A DNA stretch of 64,000 bases, taken from NCBI GenBank assembly GCA_942159475.1, contig OW804095.1:68476773-68540772 (forward strand), in the 5' to 3' direction. The notes under the pieces are model-generated. The model worked only from the letters and a program-made list of their open reading frames with translations, did not search any database and was not told where the DNA came from. Positions 25,968 through 34,935 of the stretch are shown one piece after another. A program made the translations under genes and the position numbers. The number at the start of each line of letters is the position of its first letter. Within the stretch, counting starts at the first letter, position 1. This DNA comes from Sthenelais limicola. Lineage: Eukaryota; Annelida; Polychaeta; Phyllodocida; Sigalionidae.

Positions 25968-26706
25968 TAGATTCCCATTATTTGCCGATCCTGCTGTGAG
26001 ATTACGCACGTTTGCTGATTACAAACATGGTGAGAGAATTTTGGATTTATCTCAACAGGGATTATTTTACACTGGAGGTGGTGACGGCGTTCAATGCTTT
26101 CATTGCGGTATCATAATACACTCATGGGAAGAGGACGATGTTGTGAGTGTGGAGCATTTTAAACACTCCCCAAAGTGTTCAGTAGCTCAAAAAATGCTAT
26201 CCAAATCTGAGGATATTGCACGCACCCTTTCTATTATTCTAGAAAGACAAGAAAATCTTCGTCAATCAATATCGGTGTCATTTCCCATAACAGCTAACTG
26301 TAATTCTTTGAAAAAAAAGAACCACATCAAGTTGAGAACTAAAATGAACACTCTACTTACTAGGATGTTTAAAAATTCATTTGAATGCACAAAAAAGAAA
26401 AGAGAACCTGAGGATGAGAGTGATGAGAGCACGGATGAAGATGAATGCGGGGAAGATTACGATGACATATCCGATTATCTGTGCATGTCTCCAAAAATGA
26501 TTACCACTAGAGCATTTGATTGCTCATGTATGCGATATCACAAGGGATCCACAACCGCTATTCATGGATCCACCCCAAACCTACTTGACTTTGTTGATCA
26601 AGAAGAAAAAGAAGATAAAAACGATATTGTGGAACTACCCCTGTCAGAACCTGCATACACTCCAAAGCTTACGGATTTGTGTCTTTCATGTCTTCAAAAA
26701 AAGTGA
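25960..26706 (+). CDS. BIR-domain (IAP-like) protein
   Basis: A 248-residue protein. The N-terminal ~80 residues are one BIR domain: RLRTFADY, then GLFYTGGGDGVQCFHCG, then HSWEEDD and EHFKHSPKC. The zinc ligands are C46, C49, H66 and C73, with the family's CxxC-x16-H-x6-C spacing. The rest is a basic segment, an acidic stretch (EDESDESTDEDE) and a Cys-containing tail without a RING finger. BIR proteins bind caspases or IAP-binding peptides and can block apoptosis; that role here is inferred. It lies between the ATPase and capsid-associated genes and overlaps the ATPase by 8 bp, so it is built into the structural transcription unit. It may have been captured from a host or another virus. Confidence 0.92.
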   Translation: MASRFPLFADPAVRLRTFADYKHGERILDLSQQGLFYTGGGDGVQCFHCGIIIHSWEEDDVVSVEHFKHSPKCSVAQKMLSKSEDIARTLSIILERQENLRQSISVSFPITANCNSLKKKNHIKLRTKMNTLLTRMFKNSFECTKKKREPEDESDESTDEDECGEDYDDISDYLCMSPKMITTRAFDCSCMRYHKGSTTAIHGSTPNLLDFVDQEEKEDKNDIVELPLSEPAYTPKLTDLCLSCLQKK

Positions 26707-26724
26707 AAACCCAAACCGCCTAGT

Positions 26725-27051
26725 ATGGGCGCTGTTGAGAAGAATGTTGAATTCTTAAAGCTTTTGATCTCAACCCCAAACCGTAAACAAGCGGAGGCTC
26801 TACTGGAAACAATTTCCGCAAGTCAAATTAAAGCAATATCGGAATTATTTTTACATTTACCCAACTTGAGACTACCATCTGAAGCTCAGAAGCTCGTTGT
26901 TCGCCGACAAAAGTTACTGACTCGAATTTCGAGTAAAAAAAATTCAGACTCTGAAAAAAGGAAACTAATTCAGCGCTATAGACGAATTTTGTTGGAGTTG
27001 TTCTCAGCTATATCCACTCCACTACATAAGGTGTTGAAAAAACTAAAATGA
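26725..27051 (+). CDS. Small helical basic protein, Polinton pX-like candidate
   Basis: A 108-residue, lysine/arginine-rich, mostly helical protein. Its pattern (NRKQAEALL early, then KLVVRRQKLLTRISSKK and a late KRKLIQRYRRILLELF) resembles a short conserved ORF found in many Polintons and adintoviruses, sometimes likened to adenovirus core protein X. That link rests on memory of the pattern and needs a profile search. It starts 18 bp after the BIR gene; a TAG directly before the ATG sits in a weak splice-acceptor context. The stop overlaps the next gene's ATG (ATGA). Confidence 0.55.
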   Translation: MGAVEKNVEFLKLLISTPNRKQAEALLETISASQIKAISELFLHLPNLRLPSEAQKLVVRRQKLLTRISSKKNSDSEKRKLIQRYRRILLELFSAISTPLHKVLKKLK

Positions 27052-27494
27052 CAACCAAAAAAGTTGTTCTTGTACCCTATGAGCGCTACTTGAGATATCA
27101 ACAGGAACACTCGAGTATCCTCTCCTCAAACTCATCTCTAAACGCTTTGGATCCTCCACAGCTAAAAAAAAAATTTTCTATTAATCGATCTCAAAGACAG
27201 CAATCAGAGACATTACCAACTCCAACACCCTCATTGGTAGACGCGTCGGATACACAGCACACGCCGACAAAACCCGCACCGCCCCCGCCGCGAGCGTTGC
27301 GGAACGACTTGGCCCAGGCCGCGCCTTCGGTACCTATTCAAGAATCTTTAAAAAGGAAAGTAAAAAAGAAAAAGAAGCAAAATAAAGTTAATCTTTCTTC
27401 ACTCCCTCCACCACCACCACCACCACCGGGAATACCAGCAGGGAAAAGAAAACCCTCTAATAGTTTGAGTTGGTTAGAACTCTGGGGAAAATAA
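27048..27494 (+). CDS. Proline-rich, lysine-rich virion-associated protein (candidate)
   Basis: A 148-residue protein that begins with a K-VVLVPYERYLRY-type N terminus, a pattern I associate with a conserved small Polinton protein next to the pX-like gene. A low-complexity region (prolines, a KRKVKKKKK cluster, then eight prolines) follows, and the end is LSWLELWGK. A local GC-rich patch (27270-27330) encodes the APPPPRALR segment and differs in base composition from its surroundings. It overlaps the previous ORF by 4 bp and the integrase by 1 bp (TAATG). Function unknown; a minor capsid or DNA-binding role is possible. Confidence 0.55.
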   Translation: MTTKKVVLVPYERYLRYQQEHSSILSSNSSLNALDPPQLKKKFSINRSQRQQSETLPTPTPSLVDASDTQHTPTKPAPPPPRALRNDLAQAAPSVPIQESLKRKVKKKKKQNKVNLSSLPPPPPPPPGIPAGKRKPSNSLSWLELWGK

Positions 27495-28849
27495 TGGATA
27501 AACACGAGAGACTGTCTCTAATATACTATAATTCAGCACACCCTGCTTCATTCTCAGGACCTAGCTCCTTGTATGATTCAACCAAAGACTATGGATATAG
27601 TATGAAAGAGGTGAAAGAATGGTTGGAGGGACAAGACACCTACACACTGCATAAGGAACCTTCTAAAAAAGTGTCTCGACCCCGAGTCATTGTTACAGAT
27701 AAATTCCAGCAACTTGATGGGGATACTGTGAATATGCGAAAATATGTTAAACACAATGATGGATTTTGTTTCATCCTTGTAATTGTTGATATTTTTTCAA
27801 GATATGCTTGGACCAAAGCTCTGTATTCTCTCACTGGAACTGAAATGAGTCAAGTTTTATTAAAGTTATTCAAAGATAAACCCATTCAATCGCTGAGAAC
27901 AGACTCTGGAAGTGAATTTTTAAATAAGGAAGTGGGGTATGTAATGGATAAATTGAATATCAACCATTTTTATACCACCAATGAAACTAAAGCTAATTAT
28001 GCAGAACGATTTATTAAAACTCTGAAAGGGAAGCTATCCAAAATTATGTATGAATACCAAACTCGTCGCTGGATTGATCATTTACAACCTGTCACCGAGT
28101 CATACAACAAGGCATACCATCGAGGTGTAAAGTCAACACCTGAGCACGCATTGCTGTTTAGAGATCGAGCTGAGTTGTGGTTTACACAATACGCCCCAAA
28201 ATTAACAAAATCTTTTCTGAAAAAAACAAACGCTCCCAAGACTCTCCCCAGTATTTACAAATATAACATAGGAGATACTGTACGTCTTGCACGCTTTAGA
28301 ACAGCGTTCACCCGACATTACGATGAAAAGTGGACAATTCAATACTATATTATTGTAGAGCGCTCAGCCCAACAGGGTATCCCCCAATACAGAGTGAAGT
28401 CGCTTAATAATAAATTGATTAAAGGTCGTTTTTATGAGGAGGAGTTGGAGCGAATTAGAGTTGACGAAAAAACCCTATACAAAGTTGAAGACCTACTTAA
28501 GCGAAGAAGGCGTGCAGGTGTAGTTGAATATTTGATTAAATGGATTGGATGGGAACCTGATTACAATACTTGGCTGCCTGCTGATCATCTAGTAAATATT
28601 CCAAACAATATAATCGAAAAACAAAATCAACTTGATAAAAACCAACCTGTGAATGCAACAAAAACTCCAAAGAAACAAAAGGTAAGCTTGGGAAAAGCGG
28701 TGATTCAAAACCAAACAAAGAAAAATAGGGGAAAAGAGGCGGCAGCATTGATAGAGGAGCCGAATCGGAACAATAACAAGAAAACTAAGAAAAGGAAAAG
28801 GGGAAATTCCACACACTGGACAAGAAAAAAGAAAAGATCTTCATCATGA
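27494..28849 (+). CDS. Retroviral-type integrase with C-terminal chromodomain
   Basis: A 451-residue protein. I chose the ATG at 27494 because it overlaps the preceding stop as TAATG; the frame is open further upstream. The catalytic core has Asp in the LDGDT segment (residue 75 or 77), TDSGSEF (D137) and NYAERF (E171), the DDE triad. A chromodomain follows near residues 330-375 (YKVEDLLKRRRR, then YLIKWIGWEPDYNTW), with a long lysine-rich tail. The enzyme inserts the linear element and makes the 6-bp target duplication. The chromodomain may direct it to modified histones. It is not a retrotransposon remnant: there is no RT, RNase H or LTR. Confidence 0.93.
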   Translation: MDKHERLSLIYYNSAHPASFSGPSSLYDSTKDYGYSMKEVKEWLEGQDTYTLHKEPSKKVSRPRVIVTDKFQQLDGDTVNMRKYVKHNDGFCFILVIVDIFSRYAWTKALYSLTGTEMSQVLLKLFKDKPIQSLRTDSGSEFLNKEVGYVMDKLNINHFYTTNETKANYAERFIKTLKGKLSKIMYEYQTRRWIDHLQPVTESYNKAYHRGVKSTPEHALLFRDRAELWFTQYAPKLTKSFLKKTNAPKTLPSIYKYNIGDTVRLARFRTAFTRHYDEKWTIQYYIIVERSAQQGIPQYRVKSLNNKLIKGRFYEEELERIRVDEKTLYKVEDLLKRRRRAGVVEYLIKWIGWEPDYNTWLPADHLVNIPNNIIEKQNQLDKNQPVNATKTPKKQKVSLGKAVIQNQTKKNRGKEAAALIEEPNRNNNKKTKKRKRGNSTHWTRKKKRSSS

Positions 28850-29250
28850 GTTGTTATTTACATTTGTGCTCATCTGATTCGGTAAAGATTCACAGAAAAA
28901 ACAATGAATGGGATTTCACTGTTGATATAAACCCTCCAATACCTTCCTTAAATTGTCAAGTATCTTTATTGACATTTAAAGCCCAAGGGGTAAAGGCAAA
29001 TAAAATGGATAACGGTTTATATGTTTATACAGACATTGTTAAAGTTGGTACTTCATTTGTTCAGGAACAGTACAAACCCCTGCTTCGTGTTGTCTACAAA
29101 CCCTACACTGAGTTTACAGATCATTATTCGTTTCCAGTGTCTCTCAACTACATTGACAGAGTGCGGATATATATAAGAGACGATAAGGGTGATACTCCCA
29201 CTATAAAGGCCAACTCAGTGCGGTGTACATTACTTATTCATCAACCTTAG
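28846..29250 (+). CDS. Penton (minor capsid) protein, single jelly roll
   Basis: A 134-residue β-rich protein. The signature segments are LYVYTDIV, PLLRVVYKP, a DRVRIYIRDDKGDTP turn and a closing CTLLIH strand, matching the pattern of Polinton/adintovirus penton proteins. It would form the pentameric capsid vertices beside the major capsid protein. Its start overlaps the integrase stop (ATGA), and the next gene begins two bases after its stop. The length is near the short end of the family. Confidence 0.8.
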   Translation: MSCYLHLCSSDSVKIHRKNNEWDFTVDINPPIPSLNCQVSLLTFKAQGVKANKMDNGLYVYTDIVKVGTSFVQEQYKPLLRVVYKPYTEFTDHYSFPVSLNYIDRVRIYIRDDKGDTPTIKANSVRCTLLIHQP

Positions 29251-29252
29251 AA

Positions 29253-29564
29253 ATGCCCTCGTCAACTGGTTATGTACCATACCTAGCAGGCGCCGGGAAT
29301 TGGACTGGAGTGTCCAAAAAACTGAAATCGATTTATGTACTCCCCAAAAATAAATCTTCACCTTCAGTCTCTGTGAACCTTGTCACCCCAACTGAACAGG
29401 TTGTTTCAAGAGCCAAGGAACAAATCAAGCGAAACAAAACTATTAAAAGCGCTCAAAGGAAAAAAACTCCTCATTCTTCAACAAGACGCAAGAGGATTAA
29501 GACAACCACTTCTAAAAAGAAACCCACTTCAAAGGGCAAACGCAAGTATAATAAAAAGAAATAA
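29253..29564 (+). CDS. Small basic core-like protein
   Basis: A 103-residue protein from the ATG at 29253; the upstream in-frame Met at 29223 would overlap the penton gene and is less likely. The N terminus has YLAGAGNWTG, a segment I associate with a small Polinton protein. The last ~45 residues are almost entirely Lys, Arg, Ser and Thr, as in a nucleic-acid-condensing core protein. The stop overlaps the MCP start (TAATG). A DNA-packaging role is inferred from composition and position. Confidence 0.6.
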   Translation: MPSSTGYVPYLAGAGNWTGVSKKLKSIYVLPKNKSSPSVSVNLVTPTEQVVSRAKEQIKRNKTIKSAQRKKTPHSSTRRKRIKTTTSKKKPTSKGKRKYNKKK

Positions 29565-30970
29565 TGGCCCTATTTGTAAATGAACAAGCCGAGCATGGAT
29601 ATGAAGCTAGACTCTCTCTCTTTTCAATTCCACCTGTAGAAGTTGGAATCGAGCGGGTTTACTACAAAGAATTTCGCCCAGTAGGGGGTGTGTCGGGGCA
29701 ATCTATTTTGGAGTTTGATGTGGTTAACAACGGACCTGATTATATAGACCTATCTCGAGCAGAGTTACAGATAGAAGTAAAGATTCTCAACGACCAAAAT
29801 AAAGACATTGGCGCGGCGGATAAAGTTTCCCTAATTAACTTACCAGTATGTACCATTTTCCGACAAATGGACTTATCCATTCAAAGCCAGGTGGTGACAA
29901 GCTCAATTGGAAATAACTTTGCGTACAAATCCATTCTAGACAACCTTTTAGAAAATGGGCTTAGTGACGCAACCAGCTGGCTTGAGGTTGGAGGGTTTGC
30001 AAAGGATACTTCTGGAAATATGGACTCGCATGATCCCTCTTCAGCAACTAACGTTGGACTGGCCAAGCGAGCTAAATTTACTGAGTCGGGTAAGAAAAAA
30101 CAGCTGAGAACCCGCCTTATGATGGATTTTGCTCGTCAAGAAAAACCACTAATTCATGGAGTACCTGTCAACTTAAAATTGTATCCTGCCTTAGATAAGT
30201 TTAGGTTGATCTATGCAGATACTGGAGAAACCTATAGTGCTGAAGAAATAAAAACTCCCCCGAAAAAGAAAAGATCCAGAAAGGGCACCCAACCTACCAC
30301 CACAACCACTCCGACCGCCACTTCAAAGTATTATACCGTGGATATCACATCTGCTGTTTTGTTTGTGCCCATGCTAAAGATAAATCCTTCGCTTCTCACA
30401 AAGCATAATGACATCATCAAAAATCAAATGGCTATGTATCCATTCACTAAAAGCGATATACGTGTGTTCAATGTTCCAGCTTCAAGTCAGGTGTGGACCT
30501 ATGATAATATCTTTCAGGATATGGTTCCTAAAAAACTAATCATCGGAATGGTGGAGTCTAAAGCATACGCTGGTAATCCAGAGCTTAACCCGTTTAACTT
30601 CCAGCACTTCGGGTTAAGTTATCTCTCATTCAGTATTAACGGGCAAATTGTTACAGGACAGGCCCTACAACCAAACTTCGACAAAGATCATTACACTCAT
30701 GAGTTTGCAAATCTATTCAAGTGGTTAACAGATTCTAAGCGACAGCCACCAAATATTAACTTTAAGGATTTTAAACAGGGCTACGCACTTTTTGTAATTG
30801 ATATGGAAAAATCAAAGGGTGAAGAATTTTCAACGCCTGTTGTAAAAGGTCAAACTGAGCTTGCTATTAGATTTAAAAATCAACTGACTAAAAATGTTAC
30901 TCTGATTGCTTATGGGTTGTTTGATGGTCTTGTTAGAATCGATCAGGCAAGAAATGTTATTGTAGAGTAA
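29564..30970 (+). CDS. Major capsid protein, double jelly roll
   Basis: A 468-residue protein at the end of the structural block. β-rich segments include VGIERVYYKEFRPVG near the start and LEFDVVNNGPDYIDL. The second half has FNVPASSQVWTYDNIF, NPFNFQHFGLSYLSFSING and the terminal TLIAYGLFDG strand, patterns typical of Polinton hexon-like capsid proteins. A low-complexity K/T-rich loop (about residues 230-250) probably lies at a surface turn. It should form the trimeric capsomers. Two polyA signals follow (31119 and 31205). Confidence 0.88.
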   Translation: MALFVNEQAEHGYEARLSLFSIPPVEVGIERVYYKEFRPVGGVSGQSILEFDVVNNGPDYIDLSRAELQIEVKILNDQNKDIGAADKVSLINLPVCTIFRQMDLSIQSQVVTSSIGNNFAYKSILDNLLENGLSDATSWLEVGGFAKDTSGNMDSHDPSSATNVGLAKRAKFTESGKKKQLRTRLMMDFARQEKPLIHGVPVNLKLYPALDKFRLIYADTGETYSAEEIKTPPKKKRSRKGTQPTTTTTPTATSKYYTVDITSAVLFVPMLKINPSLLTKHNDIIKNQMAMYPFTKSDIRVFNVPASSQVWTYDNIFQDMVPKKLIIGMVESKAYAGNPELNPFNFQHFGLSYLSFSINGQIVTGQALQPNFDKDHYTHEFANLFKWLTDSKRQPPNINFKDFKQGYALFVIDMEKSKGEEFSTPVVKGQTELAIRFKNQLTKNVTLIAYGLFDGLVRIDQARNVIVE

Positions 30971-31298
30971 AATTAGTAACACAAGATTTTGCGAGATTGC
31001 ATAAAAAAGAGAAATGTTACTGTAGAGTAAAAAAAAATAATCACTAATATGTTTAGAAATCATATCCAATAACTGATTAGATAGTTGATATATCCTTTGT
31101 CTGTTTTATTTATAGCTCAATAAACATTAATTTGAGGGGGTAAGGTATTCAGATAGATAGAACAAATAAATATGTATGCTTATGTGTATGTAATAATTGT
31201 GAAAAATAAAGAAAACTGAATAAAAAACTGTCTTTTTATGTTTATTTACTCTATAATTAGCTTCCAATGGAATTCCAAACTTCCATTATTTATGGAGT
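30971..31298. terminator. Convergent 3' region with polyA signals on both strands
   Basis: AATAAA occurs on the plus strand at 31119-31124 and 31205-31210, after the capsid gene, and on the minus strand at 31246-31241, after the glycoprotein gene. A short partial repeat of the MCP end (GAAATGTTA...GTAGAGTAA) is seen at 31011-31030. Confidence 0.7.
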
Positions 31299-31970
31299 TC
31301 ATATGTCACTTGTTAATGCTTCATTAAATGTGCTCATTTCATACAAGTAATTACCACTGCTGCTATTTCTAGATATCTTTTTCATAGCGATTGAATACAC
31401 CACAATAGCTAAAAGTATACAGCAGACAAAAAGAAATGCAGCAATAACACTAGCCAAAGTTATAATTATTATTCTGTGTGAGTGCTGAACGGAGCTCTCA
31501 GTCGAGTTTAATCCCTCAGTAGGTAATGTATCAGTAAACTCAAAATGCGGCGATGTAATATCCAAAACGGGACCTGGTGAGTCGGTGGCGACATCATCAA
31601 CGGTGGCGCTCTTGGTAGTATCTGTAGTGGTGGATTCACCACCCTTAGGGCATGAGTTATTGATAACAGTTATGTTCAATGGATTAAAAATCAAAGAGCT
31701 GCAATTAAATTCCAATTTTGAGTTCCTGATATCGATAATTTCCAGTTTTGAGAATGTTGCCAGATACCGCCAGTTAAGGTTCTTGATAAAGCAGTCTCTC
31801 CAGTCAAATAATATAAAATTATCCGGAAATGCAAACCTTTGAGGTTCTGTATCCCTGCACACTAAAACTGGTGGATTTGAACAGGCGCACTCCCATTCAC
31901 ATCCATTTTCTTGTGAAAAATATCCGTTAAAAGCCATTAAAAAAAGAACAAGAAATAATAATCCAGTCAT
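31299..31970 (-). CDS. Type I membrane glycoprotein A with LRR-like ectodomain
   Basis: A 223-residue single-exon ORF. It has a signal peptide (residues 1-19), a Cys cluster of LRRNT type (CEWECACSNPPVLVC), a leucine-rich-like stretch (LEIIDIRNS), NCSS and NNSC sites for N-glycosylation, and a Thr/Ser-rich stalk. A transmembrane helix (about 171-195) and a short tail with GNYLYEM follow. It is divergently transcribed from a similar membrane protein at 32301, with a 330-bp shared upstream region. The two look like a duplicated pair. Known Polinton core sets lack such proteins. An attachment, envelope or cell-surface decoy role is inference. Confidence 0.8.
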   Translation of the reverse strand: MTGLLFLVLFLMAFNGYFSQENGCEWECACSNPPVLVCRDTEPQRFAFPDNFILFDWRDCFIKNLNWRYLATFSKLEIIDIRNSKLEFNCSSLIFNPLNITVINNSCPKGGESTTTDTTKSATVDDVATDSPGPVLDITSPHFEFTDTLPTEGLNSTESSVQHSHRIIIITLASVIAAFLFVCCILLAIVVYSIAMKKISRNSSSGNYLYEMSTFNEALTSDI

Positions 31971-32300
31971 TTTTCAAGCTAAGTGTATCCAGCGGTCGTG
32001 TGTGAGTGTGTGTGCATTTATCTATAACCTTTCTTAGTCAATATTAGCGGATGGAATGCGGTGGGAATGAATTCTATCGATTCTAATATAGCGGGATTTA
32101 TTTGATAAGCACGCATGCTTTGATTAATATTTTCCATAAGCTAGATAACAGCCTCTGAATAAAATAATCTTTATGAATCGGTAAGAATATGACTGAGTGA
32201 ACGGGTCAGGAGTTCACCTGTTGGAGGAACAATGAATTCATTGGGACCCTTGGCTAAAAATAGCAATTTATTACCCTGGAGACTCTTTGACTAGAGGGAA
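31971..32300. promoter_or_regulatory. Bidirectional promoter region between the glycoprotein genes
   Basis: 330 bp separates two divergent start codons. It contains AT-rich candidates such as CTAAAAATAG near 32254 (plus) and GTTATAGATAAA on the minus strand near 32025, but no perfect TATA box. Shared control of the pair is likely from geometry. Confidence 0.45.
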
Positions 32301-34549
32301 GTGAAACTTGGAACGGACAGCATGGCCACCCCACTCGCTCTGCTTATTTTACTATTTGGCTCTGTCGCAAGTCAAGAGTTGATTTGCGATATTTGCTTTT
32401 GTGATAAATCACTTGCTAGATGCAATGATCTTATTGCGAATGAAGCCTTTTTTGAGGACCTGGTGCCCAATGGAAGGATTGATAGACTGGACCTGCGTGG
32501 ATGCACGATGGTGGGCTTAAAGTCCGAAGAGGTTATCTTTCGGGCCTTCCCACAACTGATAACCTTGGACGTCTCATACAATATGGATAACGAAAACTGC
32601 TACTTGGATCAAACATTATTTCCCAAAATTCTTGTGGAGACTGGTTGTATTTCTTCTTCTTCAACAAGTGAACAGACCACCGCTAAACAAATGAGAACGA
32701 CGGAATTGGTATCAACTAGGCAGACATCAACCAAGCAGATCACAACATCGGATTCAACCACAAATCGACGCACACAAACCGACCAAGTGACAACCCCTCA
32801 ATATTCCTCCACAAAATTTATTCAAATCACAACCACCACCACTACCGATTCCCGGTTTGTTTCATATACCCACTATCAGTTTAATTTGACCATCCTTATC
32901 AGCGTGACAATATCCATTCCAATCTCCATAGCCGTGGCATCAGCGGTTATCTATCTAATTCGGTGGAGGCTGCGGAGATCGAGACTGGAAGAACTCAACG
33001 CGACGCAGCTAACAGATGTTAGTATTGACGGTAATGTAAGTGTAAAGTTTAACTTATAAATATTTACAATGAAGCTTATTTTCCTCCCTCAAATAATAAT
33101 AATAATAACCATTCTGAAAATATACACATAGACCTATTTTAATTAATATAGGGACAGAGAAGAGAGGGAAATAGCGAGGATGAGGATGAGGATGAAATAC
33201 AACCAGCCATTGAACCCGGTCATGAGGAGCCTAAATTACCTCCTCCCATTGAACCAAGGCGCGAGCAAGACAGACAAAATGATGTAAGTACGCATACCCA
33301 ATTATAATAAAAACTGGGAGTTATCGATTGGGGATTCACTCAATACAATCCCACCTAGTCCCGGCTCTTGTTGATTAATATTGGTTTAATAAAGTTCAAA
33401 ATTTAAATTAATATAGGATGAGAGAGACGCCAATGGTGATGAACAGATCGAAGAAGGGGAAGGTCTTCCATTGCCGCAGCAAAATGTTGTAAGTGTGCAT
33501 TCACCATTAATATAATAAAGGTTGTAAGTGTGCATTCACCATTAATATAATAAAGTTTAGTTCAAATTATTCTAATTCTAAATTATCTATATAACGGTGT
33601 GTGTGTGTAATTTAATTGTTATAGAACACAGACGGGGATGAAGATGACGATCGCGAACAAGAGGACAATAGTGATAATGATGAGATAGTGGGGGTAGCGC
33701 CATTTAATGAAGATGAGGTAAATATTGATCTAATACCTATATCTATTGAGTTAGTCTTATACTTACGGGAGAGTTGGAGGATCCTCAAGAGGAATTATCC
33801 AAGGTGACTATGATAATTCCACAAAGGTAACTAGCATTTTACGTGGGTATTAACATAATCTTTATAATATTTTTATAGCCCGCAGCGCAGGAACTAGACC
33901 CTAACGAGGATCCAAACGAGGAGGTAGACCCTGTGGTGGTGCAAGTTGCTGAGGAGGTGATTGAGGAGGCAGCACCAATTAATGAAGATGAGGTAAATAT
34001 TAATCTAATTCCTATAGCTATTGAGCTAGTCTAACACCTAAGAAAGAGGTGGAGGACGCTCAAGTGGGATTATCCCAGGTAATTGTGATAATTCCACAAA
34101 GGTAAATAACATTTTACGTGGGTATTAACATAATCTTAATAATATTCTCATAGCCCGCCGCGCCTGTACCTAATGAGGAACCAATCGAGGATGTAGTGCC
34201 TGAGATGGGTCAAGATGAGGCAGCTCCTGATCAAAATCAAGTTGGAAGGGTTCCAAACGCTGAAAATGGAGGACAAGAGGTAAATATATATATATATATA
34301 TATATATCAATACAGTTAATAAAGCCAATGTAAATAGTAATAGAAAAATGTTCCCAAGTTGTGATAATTCCATGAAGGTAAATACCATTCTCACGTGAGT
34401 ATTAACATAATATTCTTATAGCGTGACGTACCTGAGGAGAATCAAGTCCCTGAAGCTGTTCCAATCAATCCTGAAGCTGAGGTAAATAGAAAAATAATTC
34501 CCCAATAGGAAACGTATATAGTAGCGCTCAATATCAGTTAAATTTATCT

Positions 34550-34582
<33 letters not shown>

Positions 34583-34895
34583 CGAAATAGCCTGCTAGAC
34601 AACCCAGAGCCGGGGGTAATAGGATTGAAGCGTGAGTTTGTTCTATTATTCACTCAATCTCTCTCTCTCTCTCTCTCACTCTTGTTAGAGATGTAATATA
34701 GAGTCGTAATATTTGTTCTAGGTAAGAGTTCTCATCCAACGAAAGTCAGCACAATAAATTTAGCTCACACACACACACACATACTTTCAATTAGTTGTTA
34801 AATAACTCCTTTATACTTTTAGCGAGGAAAGACTTGTTATGACCAGAAGAGGGCGAGTTGTGATACCACCTAAAAGATTTGGTTTCGACAATTGA
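32301..34895 (+). CDS. Type I membrane glycoprotein B with modular acidic tail (9 exons)
   Basis: Exon 1 (32301-33035) encodes a signal peptide (a second Met at 32322 may be the true start), a Cys motif (CDICFCDKSLARC), one or two LRR-like repeats (RIDRLDLRGC, FPQLITLDVSYN), a Ser/Thr stalk, a transmembrane helix and RWRLRRSRLEE. Further exons are 33152-33283, 33417-33488, 33625-33717, 33879-33992, 34154-34279, 34422-34481, 34591-34631 and 34823-34895. All splice sites are GT-AG and the frame continues to a stop at 34893 (481 residues). Exons 2-7 are phase 0 and encode Glu/Asp/Pro-rich modules; exons 4-6 and their introns are tandem duplicates. The end is RRGRVVIPPKRFGFDN. Without splicing, exon 1 would end at a stop at 33059. 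The large tail probably binds cytosolic partners. Function unknown. Confidence 0.72.
33486..33555. repeat. Perfect 35-bp tandem duplication across a splice donor
   Basis: Two identical 35-bp copies (33486-33520 and 33521-33555) start GTTGTAAGTG, so the exon-3 donor of glycoprotein B exists twice. Use of the second donor would add 35 bases and change frame. Confidence 0.9.
33700..34430. repeat. Tandem duplication of exon-plus-intron units
   Basis: Three successive units of about 275-290 bp share an exon end (AATGAAGATGAG|GTAAAT in the first two), an intron block with GTGATAATTCCA and AAGGTAA, and an acceptor preceded by TGGGTATTAACATAATC or a close variant (third unit AGTATTAACATAATA). The third unit has a TA-repeat insertion. 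Confidence 0.85.
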
Positions 34896-34935
34896 AAAAG
34901 GAAGGTGAGCAAGTTACATACATACATACATACAA
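34556..34935. repeat. Cluster of simple repeats in introns
   Basis: A CT-repeat (34556-34582), a second CT patch (34661-34678), CA-repeats (34773-34784) and CATA-repeats (34916-34934) lie in and after the last introns of glycoprotein B. The first forms the polypyrimidine tract before exon 8. Confidence 0.8.

Noticed and set aside
27494..28849. Integrase as a remnant of a Gypsy/retroviral element
   Set aside because: No reverse transcriptase, RNase H, gag or LTR nearby, and it is flanked in register by Polinton capsid and ATPase genes.
32301..33059. Glycoprotein B as a single-exon gene ending at 33059
   Set aside because: A strong GTAAGT donor at 33036 and eight downstream exons in continuous frame favour the spliced form; kept only as an alternative isoform.
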